This document shows, one piece after another, positions 1 through 9,754 of a stretch of 64,000 nucleotides of DNA (position 1 is the first letter of the stretch; each line of letters opens with the position of its first letter). Made by a program: the position numbers and the translations under genes. Under the pieces are notes generated by a model. The model was given only the letters and a program-made list of their open reading frames with translations. It was not told the origin of the DNA and made no database searches. Origin of the DNA: Pseudomonas mandelii (GTDB lineage: Bacteria; Pseudomonadota; Gammaproteobacteria; Pseudomonadales; Pseudomonadaceae); contig NZ_RCZA01000009.1 of NCBI RefSeq assembly GCF_006438925.1, forward strand, positions 62,300-126,299, in the 5' to 3' direction.

Positions 1-357
1 GATGTCGACAAGGCTATCGAGTTGATCCGCGAGGCAGGGGATTCCATCCGCGACGATGCGTTCCTCAAGTACAACCTGCAAGGGCCGCTGGATGTGTTTG
101 GTGTCGACAAGATGGACCTCAACGGCGTGGTGCTGACGGCACAGTTCCGCACCGTGTCAGGTGGGCAATACGCGGTGAGTCGGGCGTTCAATCAGCGTTT
201 GAAAAAGCTTGTGGATAACAGTCCGTGGGTGCATTTCGCGCAGACTTATCCACAGCAGGTCTTGATGCCCAGGCAGGCTGTTGAACCGCCGCAAAGCGAT
301 GGGCTTGTATCGGAGCATTCATCGGTGTTCTTGCCGGATCAGCCGCGCACTCAATAA
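1..357 (+). CDS. Mechanosensitive ion channel (MscS family), C-terminal fragment
   Basis: The reading frame is open from the first base, so the gene begins outside the window and only its last 118 residues are seen. The fragment has the look of the C-terminal cytoplasmic alpha/beta domain of MscS-type channels, with a run reading AIELIREAGDSIRDDAFL and then VLTAQFRTVSGGQYAVSRAF. These channels open under membrane tension and release osmolytes during hypo-osmotic shock. The final 35 residues are Pro-rich and probably disordered. The stop is followed within 20 bases by a REP palindrome. Family assignment is by recognition; which MscS paralogue it is cannot be told from this piece. Confidence 0.7.
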   Translation, partial: DVDKAIELIREAGDSIRDDAFLKYNLQGPLDVFGVDKMDLNGVVLTAQFRTVSGGQYAVSRAFNQRLKKLVDNSPWVHFAQTYPQQVLMPRQAVEPPQSDGLVSEHSSVFLPDQPRTQ

Positions 358-373
358 TTTTGGTGCGCTTATT

Positions 374-449
374 GGCCTCTTCGCGAGCAGGCTCGCTACC
401 ACATTTGATCGCATTCCCTGTGGGAGCGAGCCTGCTCGCGAAGAGGCCG
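374..449. repeat. REP doublet (family 1, REPIN-like)
   Basis: Inverted repeat with arms reading GGCCTCTTCGCGAGCAGGCT and its near-complement, separated by about 25 bases. It lies between the MscS-like gene and the convergent lhr gene. The left arm carries one change (CTACCAC for CTCCCAC) relative to other copies. It may act as a bidirectional barrier between the convergent genes. Confidence 0.85.
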
Positions 450-461
450 GTGCCGACAACA

Positions 462-3400
462 TCAGTGTCGGGTGAGTTTGTTGTGCAGTTCGGCAGTTGA
501 TTGCTGATCCAGCTCCAGCCAGAAAGTCTGTTTGCCGGCAATCTCTGCAGCGGCGGGCAGTCCATCGCGATACACCAATCGATTACTCGCTAACGCCGGC
601 ACCTTCGCGCCCGGTAAAAGCGTCCCGGCGAGGTTCAGCGGATCCACCCCGCACACGGCAATCAAACTCCCGTCATGCGGCCGTCGTCGCACCTCACGAA
701 GTAACGGTATGGCCTCGGGCAACGCAAACTGTTCACCGGCCAAGCCACTGACAAACCGCCCGCCGCGAATCTCGCCTCGAGCTTCCAGGCGATGGAACGT
801 GCGCAACAATTCTCGCCAGCTCGGCAACCACTCCGCTTCACGTTCCAGCAAGCGCCAGAACACCACGCCGTAGCGCCGGAGCAAGGTCATGGCGATATGT
901 TCAAGGGTGTCAGTCGGCGTGGGCGCCGGTCGTTTGTTATCCACAACCGGTGCAGGCGCCCCGCGTCGCAGCAAGGCCCAGCGCCCGGCATCGTCCATGC
1001 CGCCGACAAACGCTCCGCGCCCGCGTCGGCTGCTGCGATTCTGTCGCTTGCTGGCCGGGGTGATCAGCGCTCGCAGACCGGCGAAGCTGTCGGCGTTCAC
1101 CAGCCCGGCGCCTACCAATTCCTGCAAGGCGATTTCCAGTTCCGAGCGCAGCAGATGAGCCTCGTGAGTCAGCTCATCGAAAAACAACGCGCCGTGTTGG
1201 CTGAGGGCTTCGTAGACTTTTTGCGTTTTGGGTGACAGTTCGCTGACCGGCGTCTGCTCGGTCAACCCGCTCCACAACCCGACCTGACTGCGTGGCAACA
1301 GCAGAATCGGTGTGCTGCGCAGCGCCGTGCTGGCGCTCTTGTTGCGCGCGGTCAGGCGAGTCCAGACCAGTTTTCCGCTGCGACACAGGTCATCCAGCCA
1401 ACTCGCGGAATAGTCTTTTATTCGCGCCGGCAAAATATCGCTGTCCCAGGCTGAAGCGGCGGCGGGGTACCCTTCGAACTGACCGACTATGGCGGGCAAT
1501 ATTGCGCTGCCCTGACCTTGGGTCGCGGTGGACAGATGCTGCCAGTCGAACAGGAAACGCATGAAATCCTGCAACGCCACGGGCTCGATTTCGCGCCGCA
1601 GACGCTTGACGGTGTAGCGGTGAATTCGCGCCAGCAGATGCCGCTCGCACCATTCTTCCTCCGCTGAGCCGGGCGTGAATTGACCGCGCAGCACATAGCC
1701 TTCGCGTTCCAGTTGCGCCAACGCCTGGGTGACTTGAGTCGCCGGTAGTCCGAGCGGTTCGGCAATCGCGTTCAGCGGCAGCGGACCGAACGCGCTGAGC
1801 CGCGCACGAATCACCTCCAGCACCGCTTCATCCGTTTCCCAGACGTCATCGAACCCGGGTAACGCCGCCAACGGTGGCTGCAAAATCGCCTGTGGATAAA
1901 TCGCTTGCAGGCAAGTCAGTCGCTCCAGTGCCAGCCATAACGCTTGCCCGGCATTGATTGACAGGCGGCTGGCGCGACCGCTGTCAGCCAGGGCGTTTAG
2001 CCAATCGAGCCAGTCTGGATTAGCCAGGGCCTCGGCGTCGGAGATGCAGGCGAGGCTCATCAACGCCTCATGCATTTCATCGACGGCAGTCGGCGTTGGC
2101 CAGGCTTCCTCACGCACGGCTTGAATCGCGTCCGCATCCAGCGCACCGAGGTCGTCGGTGGACTGGGGATCGCTCCAGCGGCGGTTGAGCACTGCTTGAG
2201 TGCGGCGCTCTTCCAGCGGCGCATCATCGAGAAAAGTGTAGGGGCGGGCACTGAGAATTTCCGCTGCCAGCGGCGAGGGGGCGGGTAAGTCGCGGCTGAT
2301 CAAGCGGATGTCGCCACGTTCCATGCGCCGCAACAACGCCAGCCAGCCTTCGCTGTCCATGGCTTCGTGCAGGCAGTCGTCGAGGGTTTGCTCCACCAGT
2401 GGATGGTCGGGAATTTCCCGTTCGCCGCCGAGGTTTTCCACGCAGGCCATCTGGTCGGGAAATACGCTGGCGATCAGGTCTTCGCTTTTCATTCGCTGGA
2501 TCTGCGGCGGGACTTTGCGTCCGCCACTGTAGCGTGGCAGCGCCAACGCGACCCCGGCATTCCAGCGCCAGCGCACACCGAACAGCGGCGCATCGAGCAC
2601 GGCTTGAATCAGGGTGTGCTCGGCGCTGTTGCTGTGCAGGTAGCGCCAGACATCATCGAGTTCAAAACTGTGGCTGGTCGACAGCGACAGGACGATGGCG
2701 TCTTCGCTGGCGGCGGCCTGCAATTCGAAGTTGAAGGTGCGGCAGAAGCGCTTACGCAGGGCCAGGCCCCAGGCGCGGTTGATGCGGCTGCCGAACGGCG
2801 TGTGGATGATTAATTGCGTGCCGCCGGACTCGTCGAAAAAACGCTCCATCAGCAGCGTGTCTTGTGACGGCAGGGCGCCCAATGTCAGGCGCGCACGGGC
2901 CAGGTAATCGACCAATTGTTCGGCACTGGCCAGGTTCAGACCGAGGGTGTCGGTCAGCCAGTCGATCGCGGGCTGCAAGTGACCGGGGGTGGCGCCGAGC
3001 AGCTCATCGAGTTGCGCTTGCAGGCGGGCCACGGCGAATGACAGTTCCGCACTGCGGCCCGGCGCTTCGCCGAGCCAGAATGGAATGGTCGGCGGTTGGC
3101 CCTGAGCGTCTTCGACCCGGACCTTGCCGGTTTCGACCCGCAGAATTCGGTAGGAGGTGTTGCCCAATTGGAAGACATCCCCGGCGATGCTTTCCACTGC
3201 AAAGTCTTCGTTGACGCTGCCGATGTTCAGCCCTTGGGGTTCGAGCAAAACGCTGTAGTCGGCGTTGTCCGGGATCGTCCCGCCGCTGGTCACGGCCGTC
3301 AGCTTGGCGCCCCGACGACCGCGCAAGGTGCGGGTCACGGCGTCGCGGTGCAGGTAAGCGCTGCGGATGCCCAGGCGACCGTTGTAGCCTTCGGCGAGCA

Positions 3401-4778
3401 TCTGCAGCAGCGCTTGATAGTGTTTTTCGTCGAGTTCGCTGTAAGGCGAGGCGTTGCGGAACATCTCCAGCAATGCCTGCTCCTGCCATTCCTGGCAGCT
3501 CACCTCGGCGATGATTTGTTGCGCGAGTACGTCTAGCGGTGCCTTGGGGATCAGTAACGTGTCGAGTTCGCCGCGCCGCACGCAGTCGAGCAGGGCGGCG
3601 CATTCGATCAGGTCGTCGCGGGTGGTGGCGAACAAACGGCCCTTGGGCGTGCCGCCGACCTGGTGCCCGGAACGGCCGACCCGTTGCAGAAACCCGGCGA
3701 TCGAGCGTGGCGAGGCAATCTGGCAGACCAGGTCGACATCGCCGATATCAATCCCCAGTTCCAGGGACGCCGTGGCAATCAATACTTGCAGCTCACCGCG
3801 CTTGAGCCGCTGTTCGGCGTCGAGACGAAACTCCTTCGCCAGACTGCCGTGATGGGCGGCCACCGCGTCTTTGCCGAGGCGTTCGCTCAAGTGACGGCTC
3901 AGGCGTTCGGCGAGGCGTCGGGTGTTGACGAAAATCAGCGTGGTGCGGTGTTCGCGGGCGAGGGCGGCGAGGCGGTCGTAGACCAGTTCCCAGATGTCGT
4001 TGGCCATCACCGCCGACAACGGCACGGGCGGCACTTCGATGTCCAGATCCCGCGGGCGGGCGTGGCCGATGTCGATGATTTCGCACGCGCGATCACGGCC
4101 AACCAGAAATTGCGAGACGGCTTCAATGGGTTTTTGCGTGGCAGACAGGCCGATCCGCATCAGCGGTTGCACGCACAACGCTTGCAGTCGCTCGAGGCTC
4201 AGGGCCAGGTGACTGCCGCGCTTGCTGGCGGCGATCGCGTGAATTTCGTCGACGATCACCGTGCGGGCGGTACTGAGCATTTGCCGACCGGAGTCGGAGC
4301 CGAGCAGCACGTAAAGGGATTCCGGGGTGGTCACCAGAATGTGCGGGGCGGTCTTGCGCATCGCCGAGCGGTCTTTTTGCGGCGTATCACCGGTGCGCAC
4401 GGCGGTGTTGATCTGCAGTTCGGGCAGGCCCATCACGCGTAACTGCTCGGTGATGCCGACCAGCGGGTTTTGCAGGTTGATCTGGATGTCGTTGGACAAG
4501 GCCTTGAGCGGCGAAACGTAGACCACCAGGGTTTCATCCGGCAGATGGCCGCCGTTGGCCATTGCGCGGTGGACCAGGTCGTCGATGACCGCGAGGAATG
4601 CGGTGAGGGTCTTGCCGGAGCCAGTGGGTGCGGCGACCAGGGTCGAACGGTGCTGGCGGATCAACGGCCACGCCCGGGCCTGGGCGGCGGTGACCGTCGG
4701 GAAGGTGCTGCTGAACCAGGCGCTGACGGCGGGGTGGAAGCCTGCCAGGGCACTGTCTGCGGGGATGGGCAGGTTCAT
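462..4778 (-). CDS. lhr: Large ATP-dependent helicase Lhr
   Basis: A superfamily 2 DEAD/DEAH helicase of about 1438 residues, close to the length of proteobacterial Lhr. Walker A is APTGSGKT at residues 50-57 and the Walker B box is DEIH near 177-180. The helicase core with QRVGRSGHQ follows, then a winged-helix/Lhr-core segment and a long C-terminal extension typical of the full-length bacterial form. Lhr is a 3'-to-5' translocase that unwinds RNA:DNA hybrids and is induced by DNA damage in some bacteria. The start is placed at MNLPIPADS; an in-frame ATG 12 codons upstream lacks homology-like sequence. The gene stands alone, with REP elements on both sides. Confidence 0.93.
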   Translation of the reverse strand: MNLPIPADSALAGFHPAVSAWFSSTFPTVTAAQARAWPLIRQHRSTLVAAPTGSGKTLTAFLAVIDDLVHRAMANGGHLPDETLVVYVSPLKALSNDIQINLQNPLVGITEQLRVMGLPELQINTAVRTGDTPQKDRSAMRKTAPHILVTTPESLYVLLGSDSGRQMLSTARTVIVDEIHAIAASKRGSHLALSLERLQALCVQPLMRIGLSATQKPIEAVSQFLVGRDRACEIIDIGHARPRDLDIEVPPVPLSAVMANDIWELVYDRLAALAREHRTTLIFVNTRRLAERLSRHLSERLGKDAVAAHHGSLAKEFRLDAEQRLKRGELQVLIATASLELGIDIGDVDLVCQIASPRSIAGFLQRVGRSGHQVGGTPKGRLFATTRDDLIECAALLDCVRRGELDTLLIPKAPLDVLAQQIIAEVSCQEWQEQALLEMFRNASPYSELDEKHYQALLQMLAEGYNGRLGIRSAYLHRDAVTRTLRGRRGAKLTAVTSGGTIPDNADYSVLLEPQGLNIGSVNEDFAVESIAGDVFQLGNTSYRILRVETGKVRVEDAQGQPPTIPFWLGEAPGRSAELSFAVARLQAQLDELLGATPGHLQPAIDWLTDTLGLNLASAEQLVDYLARARLTLGALPSQDTLLMERFFDESGGTQLIIHTPFGSRINRAWGLALRKRFCRTFNFELQAAASEDAIVLSLSTSHSFELDDVWRYLHSNSAEHTLIQAVLDAPLFGVRWRWNAGVALALPRYSGGRKVPPQIQRMKSEDLIASVFPDQMACVENLGGEREIPDHPLVEQTLDDCLHEAMDSEGWLALLRRMERGDIRLISRDLPAPSPLAAEILSARPYTFLDDAPLEERRTQAVLNRRWSDPQSTDDLGALDADAIQAVREEAWPTPTAVDEMHEALMSLACISDAEALANPDWLDWLNALADSGRASRLSINAGQALWLALERLTCLQAIYPQAILQPPLAALPGFDDVWETDEAVLEVIRARLSAFGPLPLNAIAEPLGLPATQVTQALAQLEREGYVLRGQFTPGSAEEEWCERHLLARIHRYTVKRLRREIEPVALQDFMRFLFDWQHLSTATQGQGSAILPAIVGQFEGYPAAASAWDSDILPARIKDYSASWLDDLCRSGKLVWTRLTARNKSASTALRSTPILLLPRSQVGLWSGLTEQTPVSELSPKTQKVYEALSQHGALFFDELTHEAHLLRSELEIALQELVGAGLVNADSFAGLRALITPASKRQNRSSRRGRGAFVGGMDDAGRWALLRRGAPAPVVDNKRPAPTPTDTLEHIAMTLLRRYGVVFWRLLEREAEWLPSWRELLRTFHRLEARGEIRGGRFVSGLAGEQFALPEAIPLLREVRRRPHDGSLIAVCGVDPLNLAGTLLPGAKVPALASNRLVYRDGLPAAAEIAGKQTFWLELDQQSTAELHNKLTRH

Positions 4779-4843
4779 GCTGTAATTTATGCGGGCGGGG
4801 CGGGGAAGATGCAAGTACCGCTCAAGACCTCTGGTGGTCTTTA

Positions 4844-4949
4844 GGCCCCCTTCGCGAGCAAGCCCGCTCCCACATTTGATCTGTGTCGGTCACTAGATGT
4901 GTGTACACAGGAGATCCAATGTGGGAGCGGGCTTGCTCGCGAAGGGGCC
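4844..4949. repeat. REP doublet (family 1)
   Basis: Arms reading CTTCGCGAGCAAGCCCGCTC and its complement enclose a spacer of about 50 bases. It sits in the 327-base gap between the divergent lhr and epimerase genes. The rest of that gap (4950-5105) shows no other clear feature apart from whatever promoters drive the two genes. Confidence 0.85.
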
Positions 4950-5105
4950 GGAACAGGCGGCGCATATCTCAGGGATCTACACTTTACGGATGACGGTTGC
5001 GCACTAAACCCGCAAAATGCAACGATTCCGGCAACTATCGACGGCATCGCCCGCGAGCGGTGTCGATAAAGCCATTGTTTCAATCAGACTGGGCCTGCTG
5101 ACTCT

Positions 5106-5982
5106 ATGCGAATGCGCCTTATGTTACTGGGCGGCGGAAATGCCCTTGGGCAGGCGCTGATTCGCCTCGGTGCGGAGGAAGACATCGGCTTCCTCGCCCC
5201 CCGCCCACCGCAAGACGGCTGGGATGCCGCGAGCCTGACGCAACTGCTCGACGACACTCGTCCAGACGCGTTGATCAACCTCGCCTATTACTTCGACTGG
5301 TTTCAGGCGGAGACGGTCAGCGAACAACGTCTGGCCGGGCAGGAGCGGGCGATCGAGCGTCTGGCCGAACTGTGCCAGCATCACAACATCGTGCTGCTGC
5401 AACCGTCGAGCTATCGCGTGTTCGATGGCTCCCGGGCGACAGCCTACAGCGAAAAAGACGAACCGGTGCCCTTGGGCCTGCGCGGTCAGGCCTTGTGGCG
5501 GATCGAACAAAGCGTCCGCGCCACTTGCCCGCAACACGTGTTGCTGCGATTCGGCTGGCTGCTGGATGACAGCCCCGACGGCACCCTCGGGCGTTTCCTC
5601 GGTCGTGCCGAACTGCCTGAAGAATTGCTGATGGCTGATGACCGTCGGGGCAATCCGACGCCGGTGGATGACGCCGCCCGGGTGATCATCTCGGTCCTCA
5701 AGCAACTCGATTGCTCGGCGCCGCTGTGGGGCACCTACCATTACGCCGGGCATGAGGCGACCACGCCGCTGGCACTTGGGCAGGCGATCCTCACCGAAGC
5801 ACGCGCGCTGCACCCGCTGGCCATCGAAGCGCCGACCGCCCAGGCTCACGCCGCCCGGCCCGACGCCGCCGAAGAGCCGCAACACGCGGTGCTGGCCTGC
5901 AAGAAAATTCTGCACACTTTCGGGATCAAGCCCCGCGCCTGGCGCGCGGCACTCCCGGGCTTACTGGATAGGTTTTATCGCC

Positions 5983-5990
<8 letters not shown>
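5106..5990 (+). CDS. NAD-dependent epimerase/dehydratase-like protein (RmlD-like)
   Basis: A 294-residue Rossmann-fold protein of the extended SDR class. It opens with a nucleotide-binding stretch, LMLLGGGNALGQALIRLG, which resembles but is not a textbook GxxGxxG. A later segment, QPSSYRVFDG, recalls the catalytic Ser/Tyr region of dTDP-4-dehydrorhamnose reductases, although the YxxxK is not obvious (YSEKDE follows). The next gene starts inside its last codons (8-base overlap), so the two epimerases are probably translated together. The substrate is unknown. A start two codons later is possible. The neighbourhood corresponds to PA4069 in PAO1 as I remember it. Confidence 0.75.
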
Positions 5991-6912
<922 letters not shown>

Positions 6913-6919
6913 TCATAAA

Positions 6920-6948
6920 AAAGGCGCCTGTCGAGGCGCCTTTTTTGT
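6920..6948 (+). terminator. Rho-independent terminator after the epimerase pair
   Basis: GGCGCC (6923-6928) pairs with GGCGCC (6935-6940) around a short loop and is followed by a run of six T and then GTTT. It lies 8 bases after the stop codon. Confidence 0.9.
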
Positions 6949-6978
6949 TTCCCGATTTTTTGTTGTCTGGGCTGAAGT

Positions 6979-7044
6979 CTTCGCGAGCAGGCTCGCTCCC
7001 ACAGGAGTACGCATTCCAATGTGGGAGCGAGCCTGCTCGCGAAG
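6979..7044. repeat. REP doublet (family 1)
   Basis: CTTCGCGAGCAGGCTCGCTC and its complement face each other with a short spacer. The element lies between the epimerase terminator and the end of the convergent oprG gene; its right end is 5 bases from the oprG stop. Confidence 0.85.
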
Positions 7045-7048
7045 GGGT

Positions 7049-7747
7049 TTAGAACTTGTAACCCAGGCCAACCATGTAGATGAACGGGTCCACGTCCACA
7101 TCGACCTTGGCGCGAGTGCCCGGAGCCACTGCGTTATTGTCCACCGTCGCGGTGGTGTCGATGTCGATGTAACGCACCTGGGCGTTGATCAGGATGTTGT
7201 CGGTCAGCATGTAGTCGGCGCCGACCTGGAACGCCATGCCCCAGGAGTTATCCGCCTTGAAATTGCTGAAGCCGTTGGCGCTGGCTTCGCTGCCAACGTG
7301 CTCGTCGTAGATCCAGGTGTAGTTGATACCGGCGCCGACATACGGCTGGAATGCGGACTTCGCGTCCAATGGGTAGTACACAACGCTCAAGGTCGGCGGC
7401 AGGTGTTTCAGGGAACCGAGTTTGCCGTTGGCCGCGGGCAGGGCGGTGCCTTTGATCTTCACGTCATGCTCGAACGGGGTGGCCGCGAGCAGCTCAATCC
7501 CCCAGTGGCTGTCGAGCATGTAAGCGAAGTTCAGACCTAGCTGCGTGTCGCTGCTCATGGTGGCCTTGCCACCCAGGTCCGTACCGGCCAGCGGGCCTTG
7601 ATCAACCTTGACGCTGGAACTGTCGGCTTCTGGGTTGACGGTGATTGCACCGGCGCGAAGGATGATGTCACCCGCTTCGTGGGCGTAAGCGAGTGGGGCT
7701 GCGAGCGCGACGGCAAACAGCGAAGCGCTGAGCAAGGACTTGTGCAT
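7049..7747 (-). CDS. oprG: Outer membrane protein OprG (OmpW family)
   Basis: A 232-residue OmpW-type eight-stranded beta-barrel. A signal peptide of about 22 residues ends at APLAYA. The mature part begins HEAGDIILRAGAITVNP, a typical OmpW opening, and the protein ends in YKF, the aromatic C-terminus recognised by the BAM machinery. OmpW/OprG barrels have a lateral opening and are linked to uptake of small hydrophobic molecules. The position next to the epimerases and the zinc operon matches PA4067 (oprG) as I recall. A TTGA-N6-TCAA site upstream suggests ANR control. Confidence 0.9.
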   Translation of the reverse strand: MHKSLLSASLFAVALAAPLAYAHEAGDIILRAGAITVNPEADSSSVKVDQGPLAGTDLGGKATMSSDTQLGLNFAYMLDSHWGIELLAATPFEHDVKIKGTALPAANGKLGSLKHLPPTLSVVYYPLDAKSAFQPYVGAGINYTWIYDEHVGSEASANGFSNFKADNSWGMAFQVGADYMLTDNILINAQVRYIDIDTTATVDNNAVAPGTRAKVDVDVDPFIYMVGLGYKF

Positions 7748-7812
7748 GGAGGCTCCAAAGGACGTTAAAAATGTTCGATGTCCAATGGTACGGAGGCGTC
7801 TGATACGGTCTT

Positions 7813-7826
7813 TTGACTCAGCTCAA
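7813..7826 (-). promoter_or_regulatory. Candidate ANR/FNR box upstream of oprG
   Basis: TTGACTCAGCTCAA is a perfect dyad of the form TTGA-N6-TCAA, one base per half site away from the consensus TTGAT-N4-ATCAA. It lies about 66-79 bases upstream of the oprG start, a workable distance for activation. OprG of P. aeruginosa is known to respond to oxygen limitation through ANR. The site itself is predicted. Confidence 0.55.
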
Positions 7827-7848
7827 TGAAACAGTGATGGCCCCAAAA

Positions 7849-7923
7849 GATCGCAACCTTCGGCAGCTCCTACAGGATCGGGTTTGCACGCGGTCAAGGT
7901 AGGAGCTGCCGAAGGCCGCGATC
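7849..7923. repeat. Inverted repeat, family 2 (GTAGGAGCTGCCGAAGG type)
   Basis: GATCGCAACCTTCGGCAGCT and the near-complementary GGAGCTGCCGAAGGCCGCGA form the arms. It lies between the oprG promoter region and the DUF3299 gene. One arm carries AACC against GGCC in the other, so the stem is imperfect here. Confidence 0.8.
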
Positions 7924-7957
7924 TTGGCGATATCAACGGTAAGAATAACTACCGGTT

Positions 7958-8476
7958 TCACTCCGGCAGCTCATACACATAAATCTTGTCCGCCTCCATC
8001 TGATACCCGGCATCCGCCAACTCGCTGGTCGAGGCCTTGACCTGCAACGCACCCTCGATCCAGTACGGCTGATACAACTCGTCGAGCTTCACACCCACCT
8101 CGCTTTTGACGTGCACAATCTGGTTCGACGGCGGTGGCGGCACGTGGATGCAGGCGCCGAAATAAGGCACCAGCAGAAACTCGGTGGTGCGACCTTCTTC
8201 ACTCACTTCCAGCGGCACGATGTAGCCCGGTAAACGAATGTTCTGACCGTCGAGGCTTTTCACCACCGGTGCATTGGGCATGTCTTGCTTGGCCGCTGGC
8301 GCCGACTCGGCGGCCAACGCGTTGCCCATCTGCGACAGGTCGTGCAGCGGCGTCATGTTCGGCACTTCCGGTGCGGCGTCCGGCGGGATCATTTCCGACC
8401 ACGTCAGGTCTTTCGGCTCAGCCGCCCACAGGGGCAAGGCGACCAGCATCAACAGCGCAAGTACAGCGCGGGGCAT
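7958..8476 (-). CDS. DUF3299 lipoprotein/periplasmic protein of the zinc operon
   Basis: 172 residues when started at MPRAVLALLML, where GAGGACG stands a good distance upstream; an earlier ATG at 8491 overlaps the permease stop as ATGA but has no better signal. The N-terminus is a signal peptide ending at LWAAEP. The C-terminal half contains GYIVPLEV and then FFL-like GACIHVPPPPSNQ, the hallmark of DUF3299. It is the last gene of a four-gene operon with an FtsX-type permease, an ABC ATPase and a His-rich protein, corresponding to PA4066 in PAO1. The role is unknown; the context suggests metal handling in the periplasm. Confidence 0.85.
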   Translation of the reverse strand: MPRAVLALLMLVALPLWAAEPKDLTWSEMIPPDAAPEVPNMTPLHDLSQMGNALAAESAPAAKQDMPNAPVVKSLDGQNIRLPGYIVPLEVSEEGRTTEFLLVPYFGACIHVPPPPSNQIVHVKSEVGVKLDELYQPYWIEGALQVKASTSELADAGYQMEADKIYVYELPE

Positions 8477-8487
8477 GTTCAACGTCC

Positions 8488-9753
8488 TCATAAACGGATC
8501 GACAGGCCATCGGCCAGGGATTGGCGATACGCACGCCAGGCCGGCACGCTGCCCATCAGCAACGCGGCGATCAGGATGCCACCGAGCAGCGTCCATTCAT
8601 ATTCGCTCGGCCAGGCCAGCGGCAGGTACAAGCCGTAATTGGCTTGCACATAACCTTGGGCCAGGGCGATGCCCACATACAAAAGACCCACCCCGGCAAT
8701 CACGCCCGACAGCGCCAAGGCAAACGCCTCCAGCACCAGCAACGTCGCGATGTGCCACGGCCGGGCACCCACCGAACGCAGAATCGCCATCTCCCGACGT
8801 CGTTCGTTGAGGCTGGTGAGGATCGCCGTGAGCATGCCGATCAACCCGGTCAGCACCACGAACAGCGAGACCACGAACAAGGCCTTTTCTGCCGTGCTCA
8901 TCAAACTCCACAGCTCTTGCAGCGCCACGCCCGGCAGGATCGCCAGCATCGGTTCACCCCGAAATTCGTTGATCTCACGCTGCAGCGCGAAGGTCGAAAT
9001 CTTGCTGTTGAGGCCGAGCATGAACGCGGTGATCGCTTGCGGCGTCAGGTCCATGTTGCGTGCCTGATCGGCACTGATCCGACCGTTACCCCGCGCCGGC
9101 ACGCCGTTGTGCCAGTCGATGTGAATCGCTTCCATACCGCCGAGGCTGATGTGCAACGTGCGGTCCACCGGGGTGCCGGTGCGTTTGAGAATGCCGACCA
9201 CGGTGAAGGGCTTGTCGTCGTGCTTGACCAGGCTGATCACCGCCACGCCGTGGGCCAGCACCAGTTTGTCGCCGAGTTTGTAGTGCAGCGCATCGGCCAC
9301 TTCGGCACCGAGTACCACTTCAAACGGATCGGTGGCGAAGGCGCGGCCGTCGGCCAGTTCCAGGTGTTGCTGATGACCGTATTGGTAATGCTCGAAGTAC
9401 GCCTCGGTGGTGCCCATCACGCGGTAACCGCGATGAGAGTCGCCGAGGGACATCGGGATTGCCCACTTCACTTTCGGGTTGTTGGCGAAGTGTTCGAAGC
9501 TGTCCCAACGAATGTTGTTGGTGGCATTGCCGATGCGGAACACCGAGTACAGCAACAGGTTCACTGAGCCGGAACGTGCGCCGACGATCAGGTCGGTGCC
9601 GCTGATGGTGCTGGCGAAACTGGCCTTGGCTTCGGTGCGCACCCGTTCCACGGCCAGTAGAAGGCAGACCGACAGGGCAATGGCGAACGCGGTGAGGATC
9701 GCGGTGAAGCGGCGGTTAGCCAGGCTGGCCATGGCTAGACGAAACAAATACAT
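8488..9753 (-). CDS. ABC transporter permease, MacB/FtsX type
   Basis: A 421-residue membrane protein with the FtsX/MacB layout: one N-terminal helix (about residues 18-40), a large periplasmic domain of roughly 230 residues, then three C-terminal helices. The conserved MacB stretch LTSLNERRREMAILRSVGA occurs before the last helices. Such permeases usually couple ATP hydrolysis to mechanical work on periplasmic or outer-membrane partners rather than to classic transport. The start at 9753 leaves one base between it and the ATPase stop, so the two are translationally coupled. It corresponds to PA4065. Confidence 0.88.
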   Translation of the reverse strand: MYLFRLAMASLANRRFTAILTAFAIALSVCLLLAVERVRTEAKASFASTISGTDLIVGARSGSVNLLLYSVFRIGNATNNIRWDSFEHFANNPKVKWAIPMSLGDSHRGYRVMGTTEAYFEHYQYGHQQHLELADGRAFATDPFEVVLGAEVADALHYKLGDKLVLAHGVAVISLVKHDDKPFTVVGILKRTGTPVDRTLHISLGGMEAIHIDWHNGVPARGNGRISADQARNMDLTPQAITAFMLGLNSKISTFALQREINEFRGEPMLAILPGVALQELWSLMSTAEKALFVVSLFVVLTGLIGMLTAILTSLNERRREMAILRSVGARPWHIATLLVLEAFALALSGVIAGVGLLYVGIALAQGYVQANYGLYLPLAWPSEYEWTLLGGILIAALLMGSVPAWRAYRQSLADGLSIRL

Positions 9754-9754
9754 C

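Noticed and set aside
4778..4814. Lhr start 12 codons upstream (MHLPRPARINYS)
   Set aside because: The extra residues do not resemble the family N-terminus and the ATG lacks a ribosome binding site.
8477..8491. DUF3299 gene start at the ATG overlapping the permease stop (8491)
   Set aside because: GAGGACG is well placed for the later ATG at 8476, which also starts the signal peptide cleanly; the earlier start cannot be fully excluded.
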